A DNA stretch of 64,000 nucleotides from G965261775 sp965261775 (lineage in GTDB: Bacteria; Pseudomonadota; Gammaproteobacteria; Eutrophobiales; Eutrophobiaceae). The position numbers and the translations under genes are program-made. This document shows, piece by piece, positions 17,806 to 27,079 of this stretch. The stretch lies in assembly GCA_965261775.1 (NCBI GenBank), contig OZ253477.1, positions 1,116,001 to 1,180,000 on the forward strand. The letters are read 5' to 3'. The notes under the pieces were generated by a model. The model was given only the letters and a program-made list of their open reading frames with translations. It was not told where the DNA came from and did not search any database. The number at the start of each line of letters is the position of its first letter. Within the stretch, counting starts at the first letter, position 1.

Positions 17806-18461
17806 CAGAATGAAAAGGTGTCTTTTACTTCGGCCCCGATCAGCACGGGAAAATCGATCTCAAACAGGCTCTCGACAGCATAATTACAGTGGGTTTGTTT
17901 GGTGATCACACAGGCTTCCATGGCCGGTGATTGTCCAATAATGATAAATGCGCGTCCCCCGTCATTAAGCTTGTCCAAAAAACGGGGATCCAGCACCGGT
18001 AACGAAGCCGTCAGTACAACGACATCATGTCTTTCTTCGTTACCTTCGAGTAAATTATAGGCATCAATATTTTCCAGTTGAACGTTATCCAGGCCGGCCT
18101 TTGCTATTTTTTCTTCCGCAGCGTGGATAAAATCGGGGAATATATCAATGCTTTTCACCTGTTGACTACAACTTGCCAGTAATACCGTCAACCAGGCGCT
18201 GCCTGTTCCTATCTCCAGGACCTTTTCATGCGGTCTGATGGTCAGCGATTGTAATAAACGCGCCTCGACTTTGGGGGTCATCGTCGTCTGTCCGTGACCA
18301 ATCGGAATGCGCATATCGGCCAGCGCCAGATTTTTACAGGTTTCCGGCATGAATTGTTCACGATGGTTTCTATCAAACAACCCCAATATATTGCGATCCA
18401 GCACGTCCCAGGTGTGGATCTGGTGTTTAATCATATTTGATCGGGCCTGTTCAATATTCAT
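17805..18461 (-). CDS. Protein-L-isoaspartate O-methyltransferase-like protein
   Basis: A 218-residue PCMT-family methyltransferase. It shows the opening ARSNMIKHQIHTWDVLD, the PIGHGQTTMTPKVEARLLQ segment and the SAM-binding VLEIGTGSAWLTVLLA loop. The family repairs isoaspartyl residues; this subgroup, sitting with a rhodanese and tolC, has diverged from Pcm proper and its exact substrate is unsure. It is divergent from thiC across a 68-base gap. Confidence 0.85.
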   Translation of the reverse strand: MNIEQARSNMIKHQIHTWDVLDRNILGLFDRNHREQFMPETCKNLALADMRIPIGHGQTTMTPKVEARLLQSLTIRPHEKVLEIGTGSAWLTVLLASCSQQVKSIDIFPDFIHAAEEKIAKAGLDNVQLENIDAYNLLEGNEERHDVVVLTASLPVLDPRFLDKLNDGGRAFIIIGQSPAMEACVITKQTHCNYAVESLFEIDFPVLIGAEVKDTFSF

Positions 18462-18473
18462 TCATACTTTGTC

Positions 18474-18495
18474 ATTGTATCCGGGACGCTATAAT
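18474..18495 (+). promoter_or_regulatory. Likely thiC promoter
   Basis: A perfect TATAAT at 18490-18495 has a weak TTTGTC/TTGTCA element 15-16 bases before it. The start codon is 35 bases downstream with TGAGGT as ribosome site. The space is too short for a TPP riboswitch. Confidence 0.5.
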
Positions 18496-18529
18496 ATAAC
18501 ACAACAATGCATTGATAATGAGGTCATAA

Positions 18530-20413
18530 ATGAGCGCCATTCAAGATTCCGTTGCTACGAAACCGCTTGATGCTGTCGATGAGCAGATTGCGAAACCCTT
18601 CCCGAACTCGAGAAAGATACATGTGACGGGTTCGCAGGAAGATATCCGCGTCCCGATGCGCGAAATCAGTTGTTCCCCGACACGGACGCAAACGGGCAGC
18701 ACGGAAAACCCGCCGATAGTGGTCTATGACACTTCGGGGCCCTATACTGACCCGGACATAAAGATTAATATCAGAGAAGGTCTGGCGCCTTTAAGACGGA
18801 ACTGGATTGAGGCGCGTGATGATACCCTGAAACTTGACGCCCCGGGGTCGAACTACAGCAATCAGCGCTTGCAGGACCCCGCGCTTCAGCAACTGCGTTA
18901 CACAAAAACGCCCCGTCCGCGTGTGGCCCGCAGCGGTAACAATGTCAGTCAGATGCATTACGCGAAAAAAGGGATCATCACGCCGGAAATGGAATTTATC
19001 GCCATTCGTGAAAATCAGTGTCTGGAAAAATATCGGGACAGCGATCTGGCGCGTCGGCATCCCGGCAAACCCTGGCAAGGCGCTCTGCCGGAAAAAACGA
19101 CAGCGGAATTTGTCCGTGACGAGGTGGCCGCCGGGCGTGCGATTATTCCGAATAACATCAATCATCCCGAGACCGAACCAATGATTATCGGTCGCAATTT
19201 CCTGGTGAAAATCAATGCCAATATCGGCAATTCGGCGCTCCTTTCTTCCATAGAAGAGGAGGTCGAAAAGATGATCTGGGCGATTCGTTGCGGTGCCGAT
19301 ACGGTCATGGATTTGTCCACTGGCAAAAACATTCATGAGACGCGCGAATGGATCGTGCGTAATTCGCCGGTACCGATTGGCACGGTGCCCATCTATCAGG
19401 CGCTGGAAAAGGTTGACGGCCGTGCCGAGGAGCTAAGCTGGGAGCTGTATCGCGATACCCTGATTGAACAGGCCGAGCAAGGCGTGGATTATTTCACCAT
19501 CCACGCCGGGGTGCGGTTGCCATATATTCCCCTGACAGCAAAACGCGTTACCGGCATCGTCTCGCGCGGCGGTTCCATACTGGCAAAGTGGTGTCTGGCG
19601 CATCATCGGGAAAATTTTCTCTATACCCATTTCGAGGATATCTGCGCGATCATGAAGGCCTACGATGTTTCTTTTTCACTGGGGGACGGTTTAAGACCGG
19701 GGTCGATTGCCGATGCGAATGACGAGGCGCAGTTCGCGGAATTGGAAACCCTGGGCGAGTTGACGCGGATTGCCTGGCAACATGATGTACAAGTGATGGT
19801 TGAAGGCCCTGGCCATGTCCCTATGCATCTCATCAAAGACAATGTTGAAAAAGAATTACAAGCCTGTCATGAAGCGCCCTTTTATACGCTGGGGCCGCTG
19901 ACAACCGATATTGCCCCCGGTCATGATCATATTACCTCGGCAATCGGCGCCGCCATGATTGGATGGTACGGTACGGCCATGCTGTGCTATGTCACGCCGA
20001 AAGAACACTTGGGCCTGCCCGATAAAAACGATGTCAGAGAAGGCATTATCGCCTATAAAATAGCGGCGCATGCCGCCGATCTGGCCAAGGGCCATCCGGC
20101 CGCCCAACTCAGGGATAATGCCCTGTCCAAAGCGCGTTTTGAGTTTCGCTGGGAAGATCAGTTCAATCTCGGACTTGATCCGGAGCGGGCGCGCGGTTTC
20201 CACGATCAAACCCTGCCGAAAGAAGGCCATAAAACGGCGCATTTTTGCTCCATGTGCGGCCCGCATTTTTGTTCCATGAAAATCACGCAAGATGTCAGGG
20301 ATTACGCTGCGCAACAGGGTTTGAATGATATGAACAAGGCAATTGAAAACGGGCTGGACACCATGTCAAAAAAGTTTAAAGACGAGGGCGGCGAGATTTA
20401 CAATAAACTCTGA
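18530..20413 (+). CDS. thiC: Phosphomethylpyrimidine synthase ThiC
   Basis: A 627-residue radical-SAM enzyme that rearranges aminoimidazole ribotide to HMP phosphate for thiamine. The C-terminal cluster motif CSMCGPHFC (C573, C576, C581) binds the 4Fe-4S cluster. Core motifs include GADTVMDLSTG, SFSLGDGLRPG and EGPGHVPMH. Length is typical (E. coli 631). It is alone, with no other thi gene nearby and no TPP riboswitch visible upstream. Confidence 0.97.
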   Translation: MSAIQDSVATKPLDAVDEQIAKPFPNSRKIHVTGSQEDIRVPMREISCSPTRTQTGSTENPPIVVYDTSGPYTDPDIKINIREGLAPLRRNWIEARDDTLKLDAPGSNYSNQRLQDPALQQLRYTKTPRPRVARSGNNVSQMHYAKKGIITPEMEFIAIRENQCLEKYRDSDLARRHPGKPWQGALPEKTTAEFVRDEVAAGRAIIPNNINHPETEPMIIGRNFLVKINANIGNSALLSSIEEEVEKMIWAIRCGADTVMDLSTGKNIHETREWIVRNSPVPIGTVPIYQALEKVDGRAEELSWELYRDTLIEQAEQGVDYFTIHAGVRLPYIPLTAKRVTGIVSRGGSILAKWCLAHHRENFLYTHFEDICAIMKAYDVSFSLGDGLRPGSIADANDEAQFAELETLGELTRIAWQHDVQVMVEGPGHVPMHLIKDNVEKELQACHEAPFYTLGPLTTDIAPGHDHITSAIGAAMIGWYGTAMLCYVTPKEHLGLPDKNDVREGIIAYKIAAHAADLAKGHPAAQLRDNALSKARFEFRWEDQFNLGLDPERARGFHDQTLPKEGHKTAHFCSMCGPHFCSMKITQDVRDYAAQQGLNDMNKAIENGLDTMSKKFKDEGGEIYNKL

Positions 20414-20540
20414 TCCGGCCGGATTTAATCCGATATTGATTAGCCATTGTCTTTCCGTGGTTGTGCCTGTGCAGGCCTGTCTTCGGGCGCTGTAGATCGG
20501 GGACGGGAGTTTGGTGATACTGCGCCGCGAGGGGGCTGAT

Positions 20541-21926
20541 TCAGGGCCTGTTGCTTTCCTGAAGTCCGACTTTTTCAAACACCCGGGAAATATGTGAAAC
20601 GGTCTGGACTGTCAGTCCCTCAACGGATTCTTTCGGTTTGTTCGCCGCCGGAATCAGGGCATGCCTGAATCCGTGCTTTGCCGATTCATTCAGGCGTTCC
20701 ATGCCATTCTGCACAGGGCGGATTTCGCCTGAGAGACCGACTTCGCCAAATATGACCAGGTTATCCATTACCGGCCGGTCCCAAAGGCTCGAAACAATCG
20801 CCAGCAATAACGGCAAATCGGCGGCCGTTTCACCAATACGCACACCTCCCACAACATTGATAAAAACGTCCCGATGGTTCATGGATATCCCCGCATGCCG
20901 GTGTAATACCGCCAATAACATCGCCAGACGGTTTTGTTCCAGCCCGAGGGCAACGCGGCGCGGACTGGATAAAGATGACTCATCCACCAACGCCTGCACT
21001 TCAACCAGCATGGGACGGGAACCTTCCCGTGTCACCATGACGGTACTTCCCGAAACGGGGACGTCATGGCGGGATAAAAAAATTGCCGAGGGGTTTTTGA
21101 TGGCGCGCAATCCCTTGTCGGTCATCGCAAAGATCCCCAGTTCATTGACGGCGCCGTAACGATTTTTGACCGCCCGTACAATACGATGGCGACTGCCAGC
21201 ATCTCCCTCAAAATAGAGTACGGTATCCACCATGTGTTCCAGCACTCTCGGTCCGGCCAGAGCGCCTTCTTTCGTGACATGGCCCACAAGGAACAAAGCG
21301 GTATCGGTCTGCTTGGCGAAACGGACAAACTGTGCGGCACATTCGCGGACCTGGGCAACGGCGCCGGGAGGCGATTGCAGCAGTTCGCTGTAGATGGTCT
21401 GAATGGAATCGATCACGATCACGCCTGCCCGCTCCTTCCGTGCAACGGCGATAATACGTTCCAGATGGTTTTCAGGCAGGATATGTAGCGAATCCAGTGA
21501 CAGACCAAGCCGTTTGGCGCGTAGCGCAATCTGTTGCACCGACTCTTCGCCAGTGATATATAAACCGGTTATTCCGGATTTGTCCAGACTGGACAGTGTC
21601 TGTAGCAGCAGGGTTGATTTTCCAATCCCCGGATCGCCGCCGATCAGGGTGACGGAACCCGGTACCAGACCACCCCCCATGACACGATCCAGTTCTTTCA
21701 GCCCCGTTAACTGCCGTGCCGTTTCGCCGGCCTCGACCCCGGTCAGGTGACAGACCTCTCCGGCACCGCCCGGGTATTCATGAAAACGACCGCTATGGGC
21801 ACCGGGGCTTTTTTCGGCAACGACTTCGTGCAGGGTATTCCATGCCGTACATTCCGGACATTGACCCACCCATTTCGGCGTCTCCGCGCCGCATTCGTTG
21901 CACTGGTATCGATATTTTATCCGCAT
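20541..21926 (-). CDS. radA: DNA repair protein RadA
   Basis: A 461-residue RecA-like branch-migration helicase. An N-terminal zinc finger has C9, C12, C23 and C26. Walker A GGDPGIGKST begins at 96, the family-specific KNRYG motif is at 254-258, and the C-terminal third is Lon-protease-like. It processes recombination intermediates. It follows alr on the same strand and faces thiC tail to tail. Confidence 0.97.
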   Translation of the reverse strand: MRIKYRYQCNECGAETPKWVGQCPECTAWNTLHEVVAEKSPGAHSGRFHEYPGGAGEVCHLTGVEAGETARQLTGLKELDRVMGGGLVPGSVTLIGGDPGIGKSTLLLQTLSSLDKSGITGLYITGEESVQQIALRAKRLGLSLDSLHILPENHLERIIAVARKERAGVIVIDSIQTIYSELLQSPPGAVAQVRECAAQFVRFAKQTDTALFLVGHVTKEGALAGPRVLEHMVDTVLYFEGDAGSRHRIVRAVKNRYGAVNELGIFAMTDKGLRAIKNPSAIFLSRHDVPVSGSTVMVTREGSRPMLVEVQALVDESSLSSPRRVALGLEQNRLAMLLAVLHRHAGISMNHRDVFINVVGGVRIGETAADLPLLLAIVSSLWDRPVMDNLVIFGEVGLSGEIRPVQNGMERLNESAKHGFRHALIPAANKPKESVEGLTVQTVSHISRVFEKVGLQESNRP

Positions 21927-22003
21927 TTTCTATTTACAAATGTTGTGACCGGCCGCCAAAAAAATTATCCGGGATAACACGCCGATCTTTGGCGCGAGAG
22001 GCA

Positions 22004-23083
22004 TCAACCCCGCTCTATCATTTCCAGACGCCTGTGTGCCCCGCATAATAATTCGTAGGGGATTGTTTCCGCATGACAGGCGATTTCTTCTATCGGCAAT
22101 TTCTCGCCCCACAGCACAACACGATCGCCGATCTTTGCCTGTGGCCGGTTACGGAGGTCTATCGTCAGCATGTCCATGGAAGCGCGCCCAATCAGGGCGC
22201 AACGTACCCCCTCCACCAGAACCGGCGTACCTGATTTCGCATGACGCGGAAAACCATCGCCATAGCCGGTGGCGACGACACCGATCGACATCGCTTCCGT
22301 GCACTGCCAGGTGGCACCGTAACCGACTGTATCGCCCTTTTGCAGGCACCGCACTGAAATCAGTTCCGATTCCAGCGTCATGACCGCTTTGAGATCGTGA
22401 TCGGCGGCATGACCGCCAATCATCGGCGATACCCCGTACAGCATCAGGCCAGGCCGTACCCAGTCATGGTGCGTTTCTGGCAGGGTGATAACGGCAGCCG
22501 AATTTGCGATACTCTTTTCCGCGTCAATATCAGCGCATAATTCATCAAAAAGGGCCAGTTGCCGCCTGGTCAGGGGGTGCCTTTTTTCATTGGCTGTCGC
22601 CAGATGCGTCATCAGGCGTATCGGCTTTTTAATGCTTTTGCATTTCGACACACGCTTTAAGGCGGGCTTGACAGCTTCTTTCGGAAAACCCAGACGATGC
22701 ATGCCGGTATCTATTTTCAGCCAGACTGTCAATGGCTTGTCGGTGGGGGTCTCTTCGAGGATTTTTAACTGCGCCTCATTATGTAACACGATATCCAGAC
22801 CAAGCCGCGCAATGTGCGGAAGGTCAATCGCCTTGTGTGGACCTTCCAGCAAAATGATGGATTGATTAATAAAGGCCTGTCTCAACTGTTCGGCTTCTTC
22901 CAGACAGGCAACGCCGAAGGCGTCGGCTTCTGTCAGGGTTTTGGCCACACGGATTAAACCGTGTCCATAAGCATTGGCCTTGATAATGGCCATTACCCTG
23001 GAGCGGGGAGCAAATGCCTTTATACGTCGAAAATTATGCCTGAGCGCGTCTTTATCAATAATGACTCTTGCAGGCCGGGTCAT
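22004..23083 (-). CDS. alr: Alanine racemase
   Basis: A 359-residue PLP enzyme that makes D-alanine for peptidoglycan. The PLP lysine is K35 in IIKANAYGHG; the second catalytic base is the Tyr in DTVGYGATW. Late motifs IGRASMDMLTIDL and YELLCG are present. It is 18 bases downstream of dnaB, the standard dnaB-alr order. Confidence 0.97.
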   Translation of the reverse strand: MTRPARVIIDKDALRHNFRRIKAFAPRSRVMAIIKANAYGHGLIRVAKTLTEADAFGVACLEEAEQLRQAFINQSIILLEGPHKAIDLPHIARLGLDIVLHNEAQLKILEETPTDKPLTVWLKIDTGMHRLGFPKEAVKPALKRVSKCKSIKKPIRLMTHLATANEKRHPLTRRQLALFDELCADIDAEKSIANSAAVITLPETHHDWVRPGLMLYGVSPMIGGHAADHDLKAVMTLESELISVRCLQKGDTVGYGATWQCTEAMSIGVVATGYGDGFPRHAKSGTPVLVEGVRCALIGRASMDMLTIDLRNRPQAKIGDRVVLWGEKLPIEEIACHAETIPYELLCGAHRRLEMIERG

Positions 23084-23101
23084 TCATATGCCTCCCCCTG
23101 C

Positions 23102-24505
23102 TTACACAGGGGCGGACGTATCGTGTGGAAATACGTAGTCCTCGGTATGATTTTCAAAGCGCGTGATCTCGCCGCGAAAGGTAAGTTTAATCATGCCGAT
23201 GGGGCCGTTTCGTTGTTTGGAAATGATGATCTCGGCCACGCCTTTGTCGGGGGTGTCTTCGTTGTAGACTTCATCCCGATAGATAAACAGGATGAGATCG
23301 GCGTCCTGTTCAATGGCGCCGGATTCACGCAGATCTGACATGATCGGGCGTTTGTTCGGTCTTTGCTCAAGGCTGCGGTTCAACTGGGACAGCGCAATGA
23401 CGGGGACATCCAGCTCTTTCGCCATCGCCTTCAAAGAACGTGATATTTCTGATATCTCGGTCACGCGATTTTCAACTGTCCCGGACACCTGCATCAGTTG
23501 CAGGTAATCCACGATAATCAGGTCCAGCCCGTGGTCGCGGGCAATGCGGCGAGAACGCGCCCGCAGCTCCACCGGTGTCAGCGCCGGCGTATCGTCAATA
23601 AACAGTTTGGCGTCTTCCATGAGACTGATCGTTGAGGTTAAACGCGGCCAGTCCTCATCATCAAGATCGCCAGTGCGTATTTTCTGCTGACTGATGCGGG
23701 ATAAAGAACCGATGATACGCATCGCCAGTTGCTGGCTGGACATTTCCATGCTGAATATGGCCACGGACTTTTTTTCTTTAATCACGGCATGTTCGGCGAT
23801 ATTCACGGCGAAGGCTGTCTTTCCCATTGAGGGACGTCCGGCAATGATGATTAAGTCAGAGGTCTGTAATCCGGCCGTTTTTTTGTCAAAATCGTCGTAA
23901 CCGGTGGAGATCCCCGTAATCGGAGTTTTCATATGAAACAGCTCGTCAATACGTTTCAGCGCCCCCGCCAGCAGGTTCTTGATTGGCGCGTACTGTCGGA
24001 GGCCTCGCCCCTGCCTTTCGGCAATCTCAAAAATACGCTGTTCGGCATAATCCAAAACCTCATCAGAGCCGCGCCCCCGTGGTTTGAAGACGGCATCGAC
24101 GATATCCGATGTCGCCTCCGCAAGCTGCCTCAGCGTGGAGCGCTTGTATACAATGCGGGCGTAGGTCTCTATATGGGCGGCTGTGGGCGTATTTTCGGCG
24201 ATCCCGGCGAGCGTGGGCATACCGCCAGCTTCATCCAGCAACTGATGATTTTCCAGCCATTCGGCAACGGTGACAATATCGGTAGGATCGCCATTTTCCA
24301 CCAGGGTATGCATGGCGCGGAAAACAAGGCGATGGTCTTTGCGATAGAAGTCTGTTTCCTGAACGATCCCGGCGATTTTGTCAAAGGCGGATTTATCCAG
24401 GAAAACGCTGCCGAGCACGGCCTGCTCGGCCTCAATGGAATGCGGTGGAATCTTTAACGCCGCTGTTTCGGTAACGACAGATGAAGATGTATATGTTTCC
24501 CGCAT
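23102..24505 (-). CDS. dnaB: Replicative DNA helicase DnaB
   Basis: A 467-residue hexameric helicase of the replication fork. The N-terminal helical domain opens PPHSIEAEQAVLGS; the RecA-like motor has Walker A GRPSMGKT near residues 223-230 and LIIVDYLQLM. The C-terminus carries the arginine-finger region SKQRNGPIG. No intein or insertion is present. It is the middle of the rplI-dnaB-alr-radA run. Confidence 0.98.
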   Translation of the reverse strand: MRETYTSSSVVTETAALKIPPHSIEAEQAVLGSVFLDKSAFDKIAGIVQETDFYRKDHRLVFRAMHTLVENGDPTDIVTVAEWLENHQLLDEAGGMPTLAGIAENTPTAAHIETYARIVYKRSTLRQLAEATSDIVDAVFKPRGRGSDEVLDYAEQRIFEIAERQGRGLRQYAPIKNLLAGALKRIDELFHMKTPITGISTGYDDFDKKTAGLQTSDLIIIAGRPSMGKTAFAVNIAEHAVIKEKKSVAIFSMEMSSQQLAMRIIGSLSRISQQKIRTGDLDDEDWPRLTSTISLMEDAKLFIDDTPALTPVELRARSRRIARDHGLDLIIVDYLQLMQVSGTVENRVTEISEISRSLKAMAKELDVPVIALSQLNRSLEQRPNKRPIMSDLRESGAIEQDADLILFIYRDEVYNEDTPDKGVAEIIISKQRNGPIGMIKLTFRGEITRFENHTEDYVFPHDTSAPV

Positions 24506-24587
24506 TAAACCCGTCTGCCTCTACGATAACGGATTAAATAAAATGGGCGCCCTCTGAACAAAATAACCAACAAGGCCGCCATTCGGT

Positions 24588-25046
24588 TCAGACATTGCTC
24601 TCTTCCGCGACAACGTTTATCCTGACGACCGTTGAAACATCCGCATGAAGTCGCACGTTCAATTCATATTCACCAATATTGCGGATCGGCCCGTCAGGCA
24701 TTTGGACTTCATTCCGGGCTAATTCAACACCTGCCCCGGTAACCGCTTCGGCAACAGCGCCGGGCCCCACGGAACTAAACAGCTTCCCTTGAGGCCCGGC
24801 TTTACGCTGGATATCGACATTCACGGTATTTAATTTTTCAGCACGTGCCTCAGCGCTCAGCAGGGTCTCTCGCTGCTGTTTTTCCAGTTCGGCACGGCGC
24901 GCTTCAAATTTGGCAATATTCTCCGCCGTCGCCAATACGGCCTTTCCGGAAGGGATAAGAAAGTTTCGGCCATAACCCGGCTTGACCCTGATCTGATCGC
25001 CCACATCGCCCATTTTGAATATTTTCTCAAGCAGAATGATCTCCAT
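24588..25046 (-). CDS. rplI: 50S ribosomal protein L9
   Basis: A 152-residue L9 with the N-terminal rRNA-binding domain (MEIILLEKIFKMGDVGDQI...RNFLIPSGKA), the long connecting helix and the C-terminal domain. The start is the ATG at 25046, preceded by a GAGGGG ribosome site; the open frame upstream is not part of L9. Confidence 0.97.
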   Translation of the reverse strand: MEIILLEKIFKMGDVGDQIRVKPGYGRNFLIPSGKAVLATAENIAKFEARRAELEKQQRETLLSAEARAEKLNTVNVDIQRKAGPQGKLFSSVGPGAVAEAVTGAGVELARNEVQMPDGPIRNIGEYELNVRLHADVSTVVRINVVAEESNV

Positions 25047-25110
25047 TGCAACCCCTCGGTTCATTAAAAAACAGGATGCTTTATAGTAACAGATTCCGGT
25101 TATGCCCGCT

Positions 25111-26013
25111 TCAGAATTTCTCGCGCGAACCTGCCCGTTTCTCGCGCCAGCCGGTATAGACCCTGACCATCCCCAGACAGACGATAAATCCATTTGTATA
25201 CGGAAAAAATACCAGCAGAAAATACATCAATCCCAGCCATAACACCGATAATTGCTCCCTGGCAACATACAGATGTATTGACGCAACACCCTGTATCAGA
25301 TACATAAATGTCATCAAAATCAGGATATCCCTGAGCATTTCTTGCCAGGGGTCGGCCAGGACAAATACCAATATAAAGACCACGGCGCTGGCAGGCAATA
25401 CCGCCGCCGGCAATTGCAGCGCGTGAAATTCCTTTTGAAACGCCCCCGGATTAAATAATTGCGACTGCCACCATCTGGCACATAAAACGCTCATAAAAAT
25501 ATTCAACATTGCCCAGGTAGTCATCATCGTGTTCAGCATCCCGGCGGTCAATTCCAGCAGCGTCCTGTAACGCCCGGCCTCTTCGCTCGGGATTGTCTGA
25601 TTAATCCTGGCATCAAACCATTGGGTCCACCAGGCTGAGACATCATCAATAAAAATATATGCCGTCACTATCGGCAATGAAGCAAAGATAAACGCCGCCA
25701 GCAATAACATGCCCTGACGCTCGCTCAGGCGCAATACGGAGGCAGACACCCAGACCGGCAACCAGACCACAAAAGTGTAAATCAGTGCCCATTGCGGGGA
25801 AACACGCATCAGCACGGAGAAAATCTGCAGTACCAGCAGGCTTGCAACCAATACTTGCAGACCGATGGCGGCGCCTTTGCGCAGGGTAATCAAACCGACG
25901 ACGGAACCGCTGATGAAGTAAGCGAAAGGCAACGCCAGCAGAGAGATTAACGCACTGACAGTCAGCGACGCGATGGCTTGAACTCTACCACCCAGTATGT
26001 AATTACCGATCAA
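25111..26013 (-). CDS. DUF2232-like integral membrane protein
   Basis: A 300-residue protein with about eight hydrophobic segments and no catalytic motif. A protein of this size and character sits between rpsR and rplI in many gammaproteobacteria (DUF2232 group), and that placement is the main reason for the name. Its function is unknown. It is likely expressed with the ribosomal genes. The very C-terminus is basic (GWREKRAGSREKF), probably cytoplasmic. Confidence 0.75.
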   Translation of the reverse strand: MIGNYILGGRVQAIASLTVSALISLLALPFAYFISGSVVGLITLRKGAAIGLQVLVASLLVLQIFSVLMRVSPQWALIYTFVVWLPVWVSASVLRLSERQGMLLLAAFIFASLPIVTAYIFIDDVSAWWTQWFDARINQTIPSEEAGRYRTLLELTAGMLNTMMTTWAMLNIFMSVLCARWWQSQLFNPGAFQKEFHALQLPAAVLPASAVVFILVFVLADPWQEMLRDILILMTFMYLIQGVASIHLYVAREQLSVLWLGLMYFLLVFFPYTNGFIVCLGMVRVYTGWREKRAGSREKF

Positions 26014-26088
26014 TGCTTTGCTGCATATAATCCATGCGGATTGCTCAAAACTGTTATCCGGTTACGGGCAACCACAACATCAGAGGCA

Positions 26089-26313
26089 TTAATGTGAGTC
26101 GCAATAAGGGATCAGGGCAAGATAACGGGCACGTTTGATGGCTGTCGTCAACTGTCGCTGGTAACGCGCACGGGTACCGGAGAGACGAGTTGGAATAATC
26201 CTGCCGGTCTCGGAAATATATTTTTTAAGGGTGTTCACATCCTTGTAGTCGATCTCGGTGACACCTTCCGCAGTAAAACGGCAAAAGCGTTTAGGCTTGA
26301 AGTGGCGGGGCAT
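26089..26313 (-). CDS. rpsR: 30S ribosomal protein S18
   Basis: A 74-residue S18 with RRFCRF-like opening (KPKRFCRFTAEGV), YKDVNTLKKYISETGRI and the family signature PTRLSGTRARYQRQLTTAIKRARYL region. The ATG overlaps the rpsF stop (TAATG), so the two are coupled. It binds S6 on the platform of the 30S subunit. Confidence 0.98.
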   Translation of the reverse strand: MPRHFKPKRFCRFTAEGVTEIDYKDVNTLKKYISETGRIIPTRLSGTRARYQRQLTTAIKRARYLALIPYCDSH

Positions 26314-26936
26314 TAGCTTTTTTCTCCTGTGTGATTGTTTTCCATTTCAGACTCAGCCGGTTTTTCAGCCTGTTCCTCCGTCGATTCTGTAACTGATTCT
26401 TCAGGCTGACCATCAGTAAGCTGTTCATCAGCAGGCTGTTCATCAGCAGGCTGCTCATCAGTGTTTTCCGCGCTCTTGTCTGCTGCCTCATCCGCTGCCC
26501 CGGCGGCATCCATAACCTCGCCGACAGTATCATTTTCTTTAACGTCATCAGTTTCCTCAATGGCGGGCGTCAAATCAGGTTTCTCAACGGATTTCTGCAA
26601 AGACGCTTCTTCTTCCTCTTTGATTTTAAGCACGGGAGAAGATTCGGTGACGGCATGTTTCTTTCTGACAACGAGGCTACGAATGACAGCGTCATTGAAA
26701 CGGAACGCTTCGGTCAGTTGCGTCATGGTATCGGCGTCGCATTCAATATTCAGCAACACATAATGCGCCTTATAGAGCTTATTGATGGGGTACGCCAGGA
26801 GCCGGCGTCCCCAGTCTTCAAGACGATGAATAATCCCTTCATTCTGAAGCACTATGCTCTGATAGCGTTCCAGCATCGCCGGTATCTGTTCGCCCTGGTC
26901 GGGATGGACCAGAAATACAATTTCATAATGTCGCAT
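26313..26936 (-). CDS. rpsF: 30S ribosomal protein S6 with long acidic C-terminal tail
   Basis: The first 100 or so residues are ordinary S6 (RHYEIVFLVHPDQ, EDWGRRLLAYPI, HYVLLNIECD). The remaining 100 or so are a low-complexity acidic tail rich in E, D, T, A, P and Q, with the repeated unit ADEQP encoded by four 15-base units. Total length is 207 against 95-135 in most bacteria; E. coli S6 only has a short glutamate tail. No priB follows; rpsR does. Confidence 0.95.
   Translation of the reverse strand: MRHYEIVFLVHPDQGEQIPAMLERYQSIVLQNEGIIHRLEDWGRRLLAYPINKLYKAHYVLLNIECDADTMTQLTEAFRFNDAVIRSLVVRKKHAVTESSPVLKIKEEEEASLQKSVEKPDLTPAIEETDDVKENDTVGEVMDAAGAADEAADKSAENTDEQPADEQPADEQLTDGQPEESVTESTEEQAEKPAESEMENNHTGEKS
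26406..26465. repeat. Four 15-bp tandem units inside rpsF
   Basis: Units start at 26406, 26421, 26436 and 26451. The middle two are identical (CTGTTCATCAGCAGG); the outer ones differ at a few bases. Period 15 keeps the reading frame, so copy-number change would lengthen or shorten the S6 tail by five residues. Confidence 0.8.
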
Positions 26937-26999
26937 TGATTGATTTATCCTTACGGTTTGAACAGCCGCTCTCCTGTTTCAAGGGACGGCAAGGACTGT

Positions 27000-27028
27000 A
27001 ATACAGGGGCCTGATTATACGTTGTCAA
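27000..27028 (-). promoter_or_regulatory. Promoter of the rpsF-rpsR operon
   Basis: On the minus strand, TTGACA (27028-27023) and TGTATT (27005-27000) with a 17-base spacer. The rpsF ATG is about 65 bases on, preceded by AAGGAT. Confidence 0.55.
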
Positions 27029-27079
27029 TTGACCGCTTGCAAGCCCGACCTCCGAATATATCATGTGCACGGTGATTCC

